Shown here in pieces: positions 33,402 through 43,143 of a DNA stretch of 64,000 bases. A program made the position numbers and the translations under genes. Numbering within the stretch: the first letter of the stretch is position 1; each line of letters opens with the position of its first letter. This DNA is from Pelomyxa schiedti (lineage: Eukaryota; Evosea; Pelobiontida; Pelomyxidae). The notes below the pieces were generated by a model that was given only the letters and a program-made list of their open reading frames with translations, had not been told where the DNA came from and did not search any database. Location of the stretch: assembly GCA_020536535.1 (NCBI GenBank), contig JAHLWZ010000836.1:25513-89512 (forward strand). The letters are read 5' to 3'.

Positions 33402-35013
33402 TTACCTGCCATGCTTTTTCTTTGAGGAATGGCTTGCGGTAGGTGTTTTTGTCGTTGCTTTTGTGAACGCACTCAAGTTCTGTTGCAACAGCAAAGCGAG
33501 CTTCTGCATTGACTCCCTGTGTCCTGCGTCAGCGGCCCTCCGGTAAAGCGAGAATGCCATATCCAAGTCTATGAGCCCTTGTGCGCCAAACTCTAGGGAC
33601 GATGCAACCCTGAATATGGAGACCACATGACCCCTTCCAATGACTTCCTGATAAAGAGAGTTGGCTTTGCTGATGTCTGCAGACACACCCAGACCATTTT
33701 CATAGCACAACGCCAGCAGGACCCTTGCCTCACATGAGGATGTTTCTGCTGCAGCCTTCATAATAGGCTCGGAACCATTGTAGCCGCGAGCACACCCCAT
33801 CAAGACACTGCATCCATATGTAAGAATTGCTTGAGTATTGCCCTTCTCGTAGGCACTTCGGATGAGCGAAACGGTGAAGTTCATATCAACGGGTACACCT
33901 GTTCCTCGGCAGTAGCATGTACCAAGCTCGAACATGGCGTCACTATTTCCGGCATCAACTGCCCTCTTCAGGAGGGGAATTGCTTTATTGTAGTCCACAG
34001 CAACCCCTTTGCCATCTATGTAATACTGAGCAAGTTTGCACATTGAAGGCGCATGTCCTTTCATTACAGCTCTCTCCGCAAGTGAAACAGCTTTAGCTGG
34101 GTCTTTGGGAACGCCATCACCACTCATATAGGCATCGGCCAGGCTATTCATGGCAGCCGCGTAGCCACCGTCAACCGATCGCTGGAAAAGCTCAATTGCC
34201 TTCGTGATATCTCTCTCGGTCCCACTTCCAGTTGAAAGTAAGCTGCCCATGAGATATAAGGCCTTCGGGTCGCCGGCTTCAACGCCCTTTTGAATAAGTG
34301 CGAGACCTTTGGCGATGTCCTCAGGTACTCCTTTCCCAATTATATAGAGGTGACCGAGATTCAGCTCAGCACGCCATACAACTTCTGGCTCATTTGTACC
34401 AGCAGCTTTCTGGAATAGAGAAATAGCCGTATTAGTATCAAGTGGAACGCCATGGCCATGGAGATAAAGACATCCAAGATTAAGATACGCCCCTGGCCAT
34501 CCAAGATCAGCTGCTCTCTGTAGAAAACGAACCCCAGTGTCTAGATTTTTCACAACGCCACAACCCGTCATATAGCAGTCCCCAAGGGTGAAGAGTGCTT
34601 CTGCATGTCCGGCATCTGAAGCCCTCTGAAGGTAAGGAATCGCTAGCGGGGGATCTTTCTTGACACACTCCCCAAACAAATAGCAGTTGGCCAGCTTGAG
34701 CATTGCCTTCACACTGCCGGCGTCTATTGCCTTGTTGTAGTACTGAATGGCCTTGATGGGATCTGGATCTGTGCCCTGGCCCCTCCTGTAGTATTCCGCA
34801 ACAGTAAGCAGCATCTCGTGATCGCCAGACCCATCAGCCAAATCCGTGAATATAGCAAATCCCCTGGGTTCGTTATGTCCAGCGTTGAAACAGAAATCCA
34901 ATTTCATCGTTCCACCCCTAGCTCTTTCTCGCCAAATATCGTCAAGATCCAGATCCATTTCACTAGGAAACAGGTAGGTTAAGCACGAGAAAGATGTGCG
35001 ATACATACGCCAT
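33402..35013 (-). CDS. SEL1-like repeat protein
   Basis: The protein consists of about twelve SEL1-type alpha-solenoid repeats of about 36 residues, for example YYRRGQGTDPDPIKAIQYYN, CYLFGECVKKDPPLAIPYLQ, CYMTGCGVVKNLDTGVRFLQ and LYIIGKGVPEDIAKGLALIQ. Such solenoids are protein-interaction scaffolds. I start at ATG 35013: ATGGC is followed by a canonical GTATGT donor and a 46 nt intron (34963-35008) ending TTTCCTAG. That gives the in-phase N-terminus MAEMDLDLDDIWRERARG. Without splicing, a Met inside the intron at 35006 would be used instead. The C-terminus is a Lys/Ser-rich tail ending at the stop 33402. It lies between the ankyrin gene (same strand) and a divergent membrane-protein gene. 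Confidence 0.8.
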
Positions 35014-35483
35014 CACTTCTTGCCTTGATTTGTTTTGCCTCACGTCTGCTACACGGGGTATTTTAAAGTTTTTTGAGGATCTCACGGTTTCTTTTTTTGA
35101 CAGTAAAAGGCAGGGGAGTGGCGCCATCGTGTCATAACTAAAAGGGTTATTTCGAAGAACTAAAGAAAGGGATTAATTCTTGGGGAACCATTGCAAACAA
35201 TGGCTCCACGTTGTCCAAACGCAATGAGCCTCTGTTTTTGGGCACAATACAAGAAGGACAGCTTCGACTTGGGTGGTACAAACAACCAGGAATCCAACCA
35301 CAAAGAGTGTCCTGCCACGAAACAGGCTCCCGTGTCTCCGTGGCAAACTTCTCAGACAAAGTTTCACCGAAGCCTTAGTTGAATAAAATAATCAACAGGC
35401 ACTGTCATTACGTTATCCTCGCTCAGGATCGGCGGTCTGGTGTTTTTTTTATTCCGCCAATTGTGGCTTTTTACCGTAACACC
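35014..35483. promoter_or_regulatory. divergent spacer between SEL1 and DUF3592-like genes
   Basis: 470 bp between two opposed start codons. It contains short frames but none with support. Its right end holds copy 3 of the short dispersed element (35381-35455), 28 bp before the ATG at 35484. Confidence 0.4.
35381..35455 (+). repeat. short dispersed element, copy 3
   Basis: 75 bp with inverted ends GAATAAAA and TTTTATTC. The core AATCAACAG...TATCCTCGCTCAGGATCGGC and GGTCTGGTGTTTTTTTT matches the copy at 16803 closely (CGCTCAGGATGGGCGGTCTGG). It sits 28 bp upstream of the start codon of the DUF3592-like gene. Confidence 0.75.
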
Positions 35484-37212
35484 ATGTCGGCAACAACTGG
35501 GGAGGAGGCGCGGGTGATGGTGGCCAGACTGTGCGGCACGGCCTCCCGCCCCGGTATGCGCCTTGTGGGCGTTGTGGCTACCGTGGCCCTGGCCTGGGTG
35601 TCGCTGCTGCACTTCGACTCGTACGGCGGGGAGCAGGCGCGGCTGCTGGCCCGCGTGGCTGCAGCGGGGGGGTGCGGCCTGGGCCTTGGTGCAGGCGCAG
35701 GCACGGGCGGCGGTGCCTCCCGTGGCGGCGACCCGAGCGGAGGAGCTGCTACGAGCCACGGCGTGGTGCAATTCGGGCGGTTCTACTACCCTTGGGTTTG
35801 GCTCTCCTCCCGTGCTTAGTTGTTTTTTTTTTTCGTTCCCCCTGTTTTTGTTATAGTTGGTTATGGGTGTGTTAGTATTTATTTCATTTCGCCAGGTCAA
35901 CTATACTTATCAAGTCGATGGAGTTAAGTTTAGTAGCAGGATGTGCAGACCACTAGATGACTACTGTGGATCATACTCTGGCATTATTGAGGCTGAAGCT
36001 GCATTGAACAAGTCAGTTTCCCTTGCATCGGCGTTTCTTCCTCATGTTGTATTTTAGGGTATTAAATTTTGACACGATGGTCATTCACAGTGTCTGTGTC
36101 GATCCTGCTGATCCTTCTGTACATTCTTCCTTAATGTCTGATAATGGAATTATGCCAAGTAATTCACTATTGTAGGTAGCCTTCTTAGAGCCAGCGGCTT
36201 CATTTAGACCGTATCTCCTTTTCCTGCTTTTACCTGCGGAAATTGTAATTGCTCTCCTGTCCATCTTTGCTGTTGGACCCTTCCATGGGAATCCTTACCT
36301 TAGCCCTTATGTGACAAAACGAAATTGCTTCATTTTTTATTTTGTAATCTGTCCAAACTAAAAATGACCATACCAACTCAATGGTAGAATCGCCTTTCAA
36401 CAGCAATGCAGCGCAAACTCTTAGCCCTCTTGGCTTTTGCTTGGTTTCTATGTCTTCACCTCGTTTTTTACAAATATCATACAAGGTAATCCTTCATTTT
36501 ATCTTTCCAGTGATTAACCACTTAGCCCAGGAACCCATTCAATGAACCTAGTAACTTACATTCAAGGTCAGCTACTGTTCTTTGGTGTGTTCTGAAGAAA
36601 TGTAAAACGTAATTAATTAACAATTGCAAGGAATTCTGGCCTACATCCGGCTTAAACTCTCTAAAAAGCCCCTGCTTTCTAATCCTACATTAATTATCGA
36701 GCAGGACAATGTCACCGGACTCCCCATTGCAATGGGGCAAGATTTCACAGTAAACACCATGCTGCCACACTTGACCTAATCCCACAATCCTTCCAATTCA
36801 GATTACCGTGGAGTTCAGTGTGCTTGAGAACACTGTGATCAATGACGCCAGTGTGCAACTGCAGTGCACCGCGTTCCGCGGAGACAAGGCACTTGGATTC
36901 CACGGCAGGAAAACCAAGCCGGCACTCTCGACTAGCTGCGTTGGGCACATGATACACCGAGGCGAGCAAGTGCGAATCCACTACGGCGTGTTCAACGTGC
37001 CGACTCCATCTTCCGACAAGAAGGACCTGCTGTGCTGCCACGCACAAATGAAAGAAGCCAGGGGCAGTGGTACAATAGTGGGGCCACCAAAGTGCGTATT
37101 CAGCTGGGCGATTGTGCACCAGATCGATGTGATGCTAGCCAGTGATGTTTCCCACCTTGATACACCCAGGCACCATTTCGATGTTGGAATTTGGGAGACA
37201 AACTGCACATAG
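35484..37212 (+). CDS. DUF3592-like multipass membrane protein
   Basis: ATG 35484 opens a GC-rich exon with one transmembrane segment (RLVGVVATVALAWVSLLHF) and a Gly/Ala-rich loop. After an intron at about 35793-35895 the frame reads VNYTYQVDGVKFSSRMCRPL, the Y-Y-VdG-xY pattern of DUF3592-type extracellular domains. A later exon gives VCVDPADPSVHSSLMSDNGI, matching the YNPxdPs signature, then FRPYLLFLLLLPAEIVIALL, a second membrane span. Further exons include a third hydrophobic segment (RKLLALLAFAWFLCLHLVFY) and GILAYIRLKLSKKPLL. The last exon (36802-37212) is a soluble tail with several Cys, from ITVEFSVLENTVINDASVQL to DVGIWETNCT and TAG. Function of the family is unknown. Confidence 0.6.
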
Positions 37213-37442
37213 GGCCTGCAACAAAAAAAGTTCCAGATTGGTAGTATGCTTTTTGGCATTGACACACTTCTCACTTTCGAGAGTCCTGGAATACAGTGTT
37301 TTTCTTTTGTGAAGATTGGCATGAGAAGTCCCCAGGAAAAAAAAATCCCAAACTTTTGTGCTGAGAGCAACACCCTGATTCATCAAAACGAATTTTTTAG
37401 TGTGAGTCCCAAAGTTAATAATATCCTTCAGAGCTCATGCCG

Positions 37443-39292
37443 TCACGGGAAAAACTCAACAATGACTGAACCACTTCCATACAGTGACGACAAGCCAACA
37501 GAACAGCCCTCTGCCCCGGGATTGTGGATGAACGAACCACCCCAACCCCCACCCGTGCCACACACAGCACCCACCCGATGCCACACAGAGTAGGACCACC
37601 TGAACACTCCACGCCCGCCCCGTCTCCGCGCCAATCACTACTGCACTACCGCCACCGCCACCTCCCCCCCCAAAACCGCCATTCCCAAAATCTTTGGGGC
37701 TATCATAGCTGCTAGCCCCAAAGAAGAGAAGGGGGTTTCCCCCAGACTTCCCTCCAGTGCCGCCAAAGCGTGGGGACTTACCACCTTCGGCTGCTGGATC
37801 GGACATTGATGTGCTGCCGGCACAGCCATTAGAGATCCAGCCAGCCCCTCCTCCTGCCCAGATGGTTGGCCCCGTTTTGGAATCCATACTTGTGGGCTGC
37901 GGCTCACCACCACCCCCACCTGTGCCTCCACCACTAGACAGGCGGTTCCCGTGTGTGCCGTTGCGTGTTAGGCTGGCATCCTGGCCATTGCTTGTACTTC
38001 CCCCCCCTCCACCTCCTGCACATATTAAAATGTTGCCAGAACCGTGCTCCCAGACGAATGTACCTCCGCCACCTCCTCCATTTCTAGCTCTGGTTTCACC
38101 CCCCTGACCAACAAGGATGGCGATCACTGCGCCTTCTTCAATTGCCAAGAATGATGTAACAACAGCCCCACGCCCTCCTTTGGCCCCGAAATTTTTGGCA
38201 TCACCACCACTTGCTCCAATAGCAGTGAATTTATACATTCCTGAGAATGGAACGATCCAACGCTGTATTCCTCCTGAAAGTGTGACACTCATTTGGAATG
38301 GTGAACTATAGCCAACAGTGGTCGGTTCTTCTTTGATTCTCCCATCAAGTGAGGTGAACTGGAATATCCTTGCTGCTTTGACTATTGCAATGACTTGCGT
38401 CAATTTCGCCGCTTGTGTGCGATTGTCTGTTTCCAATTGCTGGCACAGTCTTGACAAGCGTAGAATTTCCTCATTGCAATGAATTTCTAAGTTGGAAAAC
38501 ATCTCTTTGAGTCTTTTGTTCTCATTGACCAGTGGCCCAAAAATGGGGTTAAGTTTAGCAATAGTACAGGATTGGATATGCTCATCGTAATGGCATTTTG
38601 GGCCACTCCATGTGCAAAAAGGCTGTGCACAACACTTCACAGTCACTCTCGAACATGCCTTCTGATGCTCCTCCATTACTCTTGGTCTCACTTTTTCCCC
38701 ACATCCATTTGGGCAGTCTTTCAGCGAGATTAGTAAAAAAGACATACAAGGCAAGGGGTAAGTACTTATAGGGCAATCAGACTCCTTGTGTGACAGGTCC
38801 TTAAGCGATCTCCTTATCACGTGGTCCCCACAAATGTCACATACAACAGGTACACTCAAGCACTCTGTTTGCTCGTGTTGCAGTTGACTTCTGGGGGCAA
38901 CTTTCATGCCACAGTGCATGGGGCATTCTGTACCACAGTGAGCAATATATGACAGTGGCAGGCCACATACCAATTGGACACTCGGGGATGTGAGAGCAAA
39001 GTGTGTCCCTCTTGAATATGGCGCCGCACACAGGGCACTTGACTTCAATCAGAGCCAACTTTGCCAAAATAGGCTTAGCAGTGACAGGCTTTAGTTTGCC
39101 TTCCATTTCCTCATCACACAATGGACATGTTTTCCTCTGATTTGTATATAATATGAGAAAACAAACAACAACCAAAGGGAATGTGCACACAGTCATAGAG
39201 CAAGCCATACACAACCAGGCACTGCAATCGTGAACAACTGGATGATATGCAATTGCTGAGCACACTACGCACGTGTACCGTGCATCTAACAT
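37443..39292 (-). CDS. RING + TRAF-type zinc finger protein with ALK-type glycine-rich domain
   Basis: ATG 39292 gives MLDARYTCVVCSAIAYHPVV, HDCSAWLCMACSM and, after a 54 nt intron near 39134-39188, RKTCPLCDEEMEG: a C3HC4-type RING. TRAF-like fingers follow: VKCPVCGAIFKRDTLCSHIP, ECPMHCGMKVAPRSQLQHEQ, VVCDICGDHVIRRSLKDLSH and CPNGCGEKVRPRVMEEHQ. A short coiled coil (LVNENKRLKEMFSNLEIHCN) leads to the glycine-rich domain, with TTVGYSSPFQMSVTLSGGIQ, VIAILVGQGGETRARNGGGG and FVWEHGSGNILICAGGGGGG. The expected C-terminus (GGSFIHNPGAEG to GSGSVIVEFFP) lies in another frame ending at 37443. A short intron near 37605-37650 or a frameshift is needed to reach it; unspliced, the frame stops at 37456. 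This is a relative of the TRIM-like gene at 17119. Confidence 0.75.
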
Positions 39293-39601
39293 TGTCCCCT
39301 CTAAGTACTTGAACCACGACCCCGGTTCCTCCTGGATAGGAACGAGTGAGTTCGGTGTATAACAGATGTGTGTTCGTCTTCTACACCTTTGTTAAAAGGT
39401 CCGCGTCACAGTTGGTCGTATGTCCCGCCATGCCTTCGAACAAAAAAAAAAAGAAAAACTGTTACTCCTTCTACCCTCCGGTGAATAAAAAGTGTACCGC
39501 CAGGCCTTGAGTGTGAAACGAGCTATCTATTGAGCTCCCCACAAGAGGGCAGGGGGATCGAAACCTCCATCTCCAAAGCACAAATTGAATTGAAAAAATC
39601 G
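39293..39601. promoter_or_regulatory. divergent spacer between RING/TRAF gene and secreted glycosidase-like gene
   Basis: About 309 bp between opposed starts. An A-rich tract lies near 39440-39456. No gene, RNA or repeat recognised. Confidence 0.35.
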
Positions 39602-41284
39602 ATGGCATCGTTGGGTGGTGTGGCGGTTGGCGCTGTTGTGTGCTTGTTAGTTGTGGTTGGGTATCCCACAATTGCGAGTGCACGTCCTCATACTGTGGAG
39701 CAGCCGTATCTATCCACTGCCAACCTGACAATAGGCATGTGGTGCGGCATACCCCCTCAGTACCTCTCCTACGACCGCGTGGCCGAAGTAGCCGCGGCGG
39801 GGCTCACGGTGGCCTCTGGCCCCTGCGAGGGCACCCCCGACTACACCTACAACTCGGCCCTGGCCTCCTACGCCTCGTCGCTGCCTGCCCCCGCCCGCCT
39901 CTCCGTCCTCGTCACCGACTCGCGCGCCGTCTCGGCCGGCTACGGCGACGACGTCTCGGCCAACGTGGCCGCCGTGGCCGCGGACTACTCGCCCTACCCC
40001 GCGGTCTCGGGCTACTACCTGCGCGACGAGCCGCCGGCGCAGGACTTCCCGCCGCTGGCCAACGCGACGTCGGCCTTCCGCGCCGCGGACCCCTCGCGCC
40101 CCGCCTACGTCAACCTGCTGCCCAACTACGCGTCGGCGCAGCAGCTCGGCACCGCCACCTACGCCGAGTACGTCGAGCTGTTCGCGCACGAGGTCGCGCC
40201 GGCCGTCACGAGCTACGACTTTTACAACTTTTACAGCGACGGCTCCGACTCGACGGGGTTCTTCTCGAACCTCGAGGTGTTCAGGTCGGTCATGCTCGAG
40301 TACGGCTCCATCGAGTGGTGGCTGTACATCCAGGCGATAGAATTCTCCGGCCACAGGGCTACCAGCGAGGAGGAAAAGAGGTGGGCCGCGATGCACACTA
40401 TTGCTTACGGGGCGTGCGGCGTGTGCTACTTCACGTACTGGACTCCCCCCCAGACAAGCGAGGAATTCGGGGAGGGCATCATCGCGTACGACGGAACCCA
40501 GACGGTGCAGTACCCCCAGGTGCAGAGGATAAATGCGAAGTTGGCGGCCTTGGGTGCTTTCACTTGCGCCGCATCTTCCAAGGATGTTTGGCACAATGGT
40601 GAGCTTAGCCCAGATACGCACCCTCGCCCGTCGTGGGACTCTGTATATGTTCGGGGAGGCAATGCTGTTACCGTGGGCAAATTCGCGGCCTCGGATGGCG
40701 GTGAGCTTGCTCTGATTGTCAACAGGGACTACACCTCCCAACAGCTTGTCAACTTGTGCCTTGCCTCAGCGGATTCAGCACCACTAGAATTCAGTACTAC
40801 TTCCAACAGTTGGGTGGCCATGGATGTAATCAGCGGCGATGAGTGGTGTGTCAACGTCCAAGTGGAAATTGATGCCGGTGATGCGGCTCTTGTGTATCTC
40901 AAGGGACCAGTTCCGGCCGGTGAGCCTGGAGCCGAGGCCTATGTTGGAGTTGTGAGGCATGATATCGGCTCCCTTGATGTTGTGGATTCCCAGTGGGGAA
41001 CAATGGAATTACGAAGTGCAGGCTGGCGCGACTGTCCAAGTGGCTTCAGCCTCGTTGGTGTTGATTTCGAGTCTAACGGCTTCTGGCTGTGTGCCAGGTC
41101 TGACCTGAGTTCAAATACATTCTACCTTGGAAATGTTGTGAAGGATGCAGGCACCCTTTACAAAGTGAGTGGGGGAACTGCAACTCCAAGTGGTTCTGCT
41201 AGTTGGAACACATGTCCTGATGGAAGCACACTTTTGGGAACTATGTTTGACAGCAATGGCTTCTGGTTGTGTTGTGTTCTCTAA
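39602..41284 (+). CDS. secreted TIM-barrel glycosidase-like protein, intronless
   Basis: ATG 39602 starts a signal peptide (MASLGGVAVGAVVCLLVVVG, cleavage near IASA/RPHT). The mature protein begins IGMWCGIPPQYLSYDRVAEV and continues with strand-helix units typical of a glycosidase barrel: VSGYYLRDEPPAQDFPPLAN, where D-E may be the acid/base, YVNLLPNYASAQQLG, SYDFYNFYSDGSDS, WWLYIQAIEFSGHR and AYGACGVCYFTYWTPPQ. It resembles clan-A beta-galactosidase-like hydrolases common in bacteria, but I cannot assign a GH family. A beta-sandwich region follows, then two short C-terminal repeats with the shared SNGFWLC motif (about 41075 and 41260). The gene has no introns and a very GC-rich first half (39770-40350), unlike its neighbours. 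Bacterial origin is plausible. TAA/stop at 41284. Confidence 0.6.
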   Translation: MASLGGVAVGAVVCLLVVVGYPTIASARPHTVEQPYLSTANLTIGMWCGIPPQYLSYDRVAEVAAAGLTVASGPCEGTPDYTYNSALASYASSLPAPARLSVLVTDSRAVSAGYGDDVSANVAAVAADYSPYPAVSGYYLRDEPPAQDFPPLANATSAFRAADPSRPAYVNLLPNYASAQQLGTATYAEYVELFAHEVAPAVTSYDFYNFYSDGSDSTGFFSNLEVFRSVMLEYGSIEWWLYIQAIEFSGHRATSEEEKRWAAMHTIAYGACGVCYFTYWTPPQTSEEFGEGIIAYDGTQTVQYPQVQRINAKLAALGAFTCAASSKDVWHNGELSPDTHPRPSWDSVYVRGGNAVTVGKFAASDGGELALIVNRDYTSQQLVNLCLASADSAPLEFSTTSNSWVAMDVISGDEWCVNVQVEIDAGDAALVYLKGPVPAGEPGAEAYVGVVRHDIGSLDVVDSQWGTMELRSAGWRDCPSGFSLVGVDFESNGFWLCARSDLSSNTFYLGNVVKDAGTLYKVSGGTATPSGSASWNTCPDGSTLLGTMFDSNGFWLCCVL

Positions 41285-41366
41285 TTAAGTAGTAACAAGA
41301 CTTGTTTCCGGTTTTTTTTTAAAAAAGACAGATAGGAGTAATTACAACTGGGTAAGTTAGGCCAGG

Positions 41367-42390
41367 TTACTGGTGTTTGCAACCAGAGCCCTTTTTGGCA
41401 GAGCCACTGGATGAGAGTGCAGGCGAAGAATGTGAGCTTGCTGGTGAGGCATGCGTTCCTCCTGTGGAACTATGACCCGGTTGGGCTGCAGCTGCAGCGG
41501 CAGCCGCTTTCTCTTTCTGAACTAGCTTGGCATGGTAAGCCCGGGCAGCAGTTTCAAAGACAGTTGCTAAGTTGTCCTTAAGGGGGTAATAGTGAGTGGA
41601 TAATATGAAAAAAACGAAACCTACTTGTGTTAATGCAGAACACTCTACATATTTATATGCCCCTATTTCTCTGGCCAGATTTTCTCCCTGGACGGGTTCA
41701 GTAACTTCTACAAGGTGGCTGGAAAGTTACCTGTTCTCTCGGGAGAGTTTTTCCTGGTTTAGAGCGCATATCCGACTTGGTTCCAACCAATACGATTGGT
41801 GGAAGGGGTGTTACGAAATTACCAATCTCAGGGAGCCACTTTGATGTGACTCGGGCAAATGATGATGGTTCCGTGAGAGAAAAACAAATCAAGAAGACAT
41901 CCGTTCTGTTACACAGTTAGAACGCCTGTGTAACACTACAGCAGTATGGGGACGGAATCAGAAAAACGAAAAGCGTACCCAGGATAGCTCAAGGGTCGCA
42001 AGCTATCATACTCCTCCGAACCTGTGGTAAATGTGAACTCATTTTTCTTTAGTCTCTTGCACACCACTTGTATCCCACAGGCCAAAGGCAATCGCAATGT
42101 TGTCAACCATGGCATTTGCATTATAGTTGTCCTATTAAATCGTCACAACTACATACACAATTGAGAGTAGCATACAAAAACCTGTGGGTAAGATACTAAG
42201 TTTTGGGGATAAAAACCAAATGAAATACCGTAGGTACATAGTCTCCAGGAAACGAGTTGGTTGTGTACGAAATCAATAAACATGTTTTCCCTATACCGTC
42301 GTTTAAAAAAAAAATTGGACAGTAAAAAAACGAACCGACGTTGCCGTCACCAACGACCATGACCTTCAATTCAAATGCTTTCTGCGACAT
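41367..42390 (-). CDS. Rho-family (Rac-like) small GTPase
   Basis: ATG 42390 gives [19 protein letters not shown] short intron (about 42298-42342) splits the P-loop, which continues [20 protein letters not shown], then [20 protein letters not shown] and WDT. After another intron comes [14 protein letters not shown], so the usual DTAGQE of switch II is altered and Gln61 is not visible. [20 protein letters not shown]-type sequence and WLPEIGNF...[11 protein letters not shown] (TKxD) follow, then [20 protein letters not shown] (the SA motif). A Lys/Ala-rich and Ser/Gly/His tail ends in KKGSGCKHQ, a CaaX-like box suited to prenylation. At about 230 residues it is longer than typical Rac. The product would control actin; the altered switch II suggests slow GTP hydrolysis, if my splice choice is right. 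Confidence 0.82.
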
Positions 42391-42622
42391 TTACAACACA
42401 CTAATAAAAATAAACTGGAGCGGATTAAAAGTGGTGCCACCAGCGGCACTACTTGATTTTTGTTTTTTTTTTTTTCTTCTTTCCTTGTGGAGATACTTTG
42501 AAGTTTGTTTTCAAGGACTTTGTCAGCCCCGAAAGCGAAAAAACAAAAACCACTGGTTGAACCATTTTTCGCCATAGGGCGAACACATCTCATCTATCGT
42601 ACTTCATCACCCATCACACGAC

Positions 42623-42971
42623 TCAAACGGCGCTTTTCCACTCGCCCATAACTGTCTCAATGATGGCAACGTAGTTGTTGATAACCTCTTCCCTCCACTC
42701 GCCCAACTGCTTGTTGTTCTGCGCCACTTCTTGCACCAATGCTATGAGTGCCTCGCTCTCTGTGAGGTGTTTTTTAAAGAGGCACGAAAAGACAAGATTC
42801 GATGTCAAACCTCACACCTGCTTTGTGAGTGGCTATCTCGATTTGGAGCTGTGACACCCGTGACTCCAGAGTCCTGCGCTCTGTTGCCCAGTCTCGTTGC
42901 TCAGTGCTCACAATCACAACACCACATCTTCCGTGTTCTTTTTTTTTCTTCCACCACCTCTTCAGTCCCAT
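42623..42971 (-). CDS. small basic coiled-coil protein
   Basis: ATG 42971 starts MGLKRWWKKKKEHGR. The exon ends in a coiled coil, ERRTLESRVSQLQIEIATHK, and a GTGTGAG donor near 42828. The second exon continues in phase as ESEALIALVQEVAQNNKQLG and EWREEVINNYVAIIETVMGE, ending WKSAV with TGA 42623. The total is about 96 residues: a basic N-terminus and a helical remainder. The size and design fit small subunits of vesicle or kinetochore complexes, but I do not recognise one. An intron inside the first exon cannot be excluded. It follows the RasGEF-RhoGAP gene on the same strand. Confidence 0.45.
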
Positions 42972-43143
42972 GTTTGTGGCTCAAAGAGAAAAAAGTTGTG
43001 ATTTCTTTTCTTTATTATACTGTAAGTGTGGCAATGTATGAGTAACTGAAATGGTTTCCCGTTATTTTTTTTTTATCTATTAAACACAAACACAGCTCTA
43101 AGTTGAGATAGTGTGGTTAGTGATGAATTTGGTTGCCGTTGAA

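Noticed and set aside
39710-40741. 343-codon minus-strand frame, Val/Arg/Gly-rich
   Set aside because: Shadow of the GC-rich secreted glycosidase-like gene, which has a signal peptide and a coherent fold.
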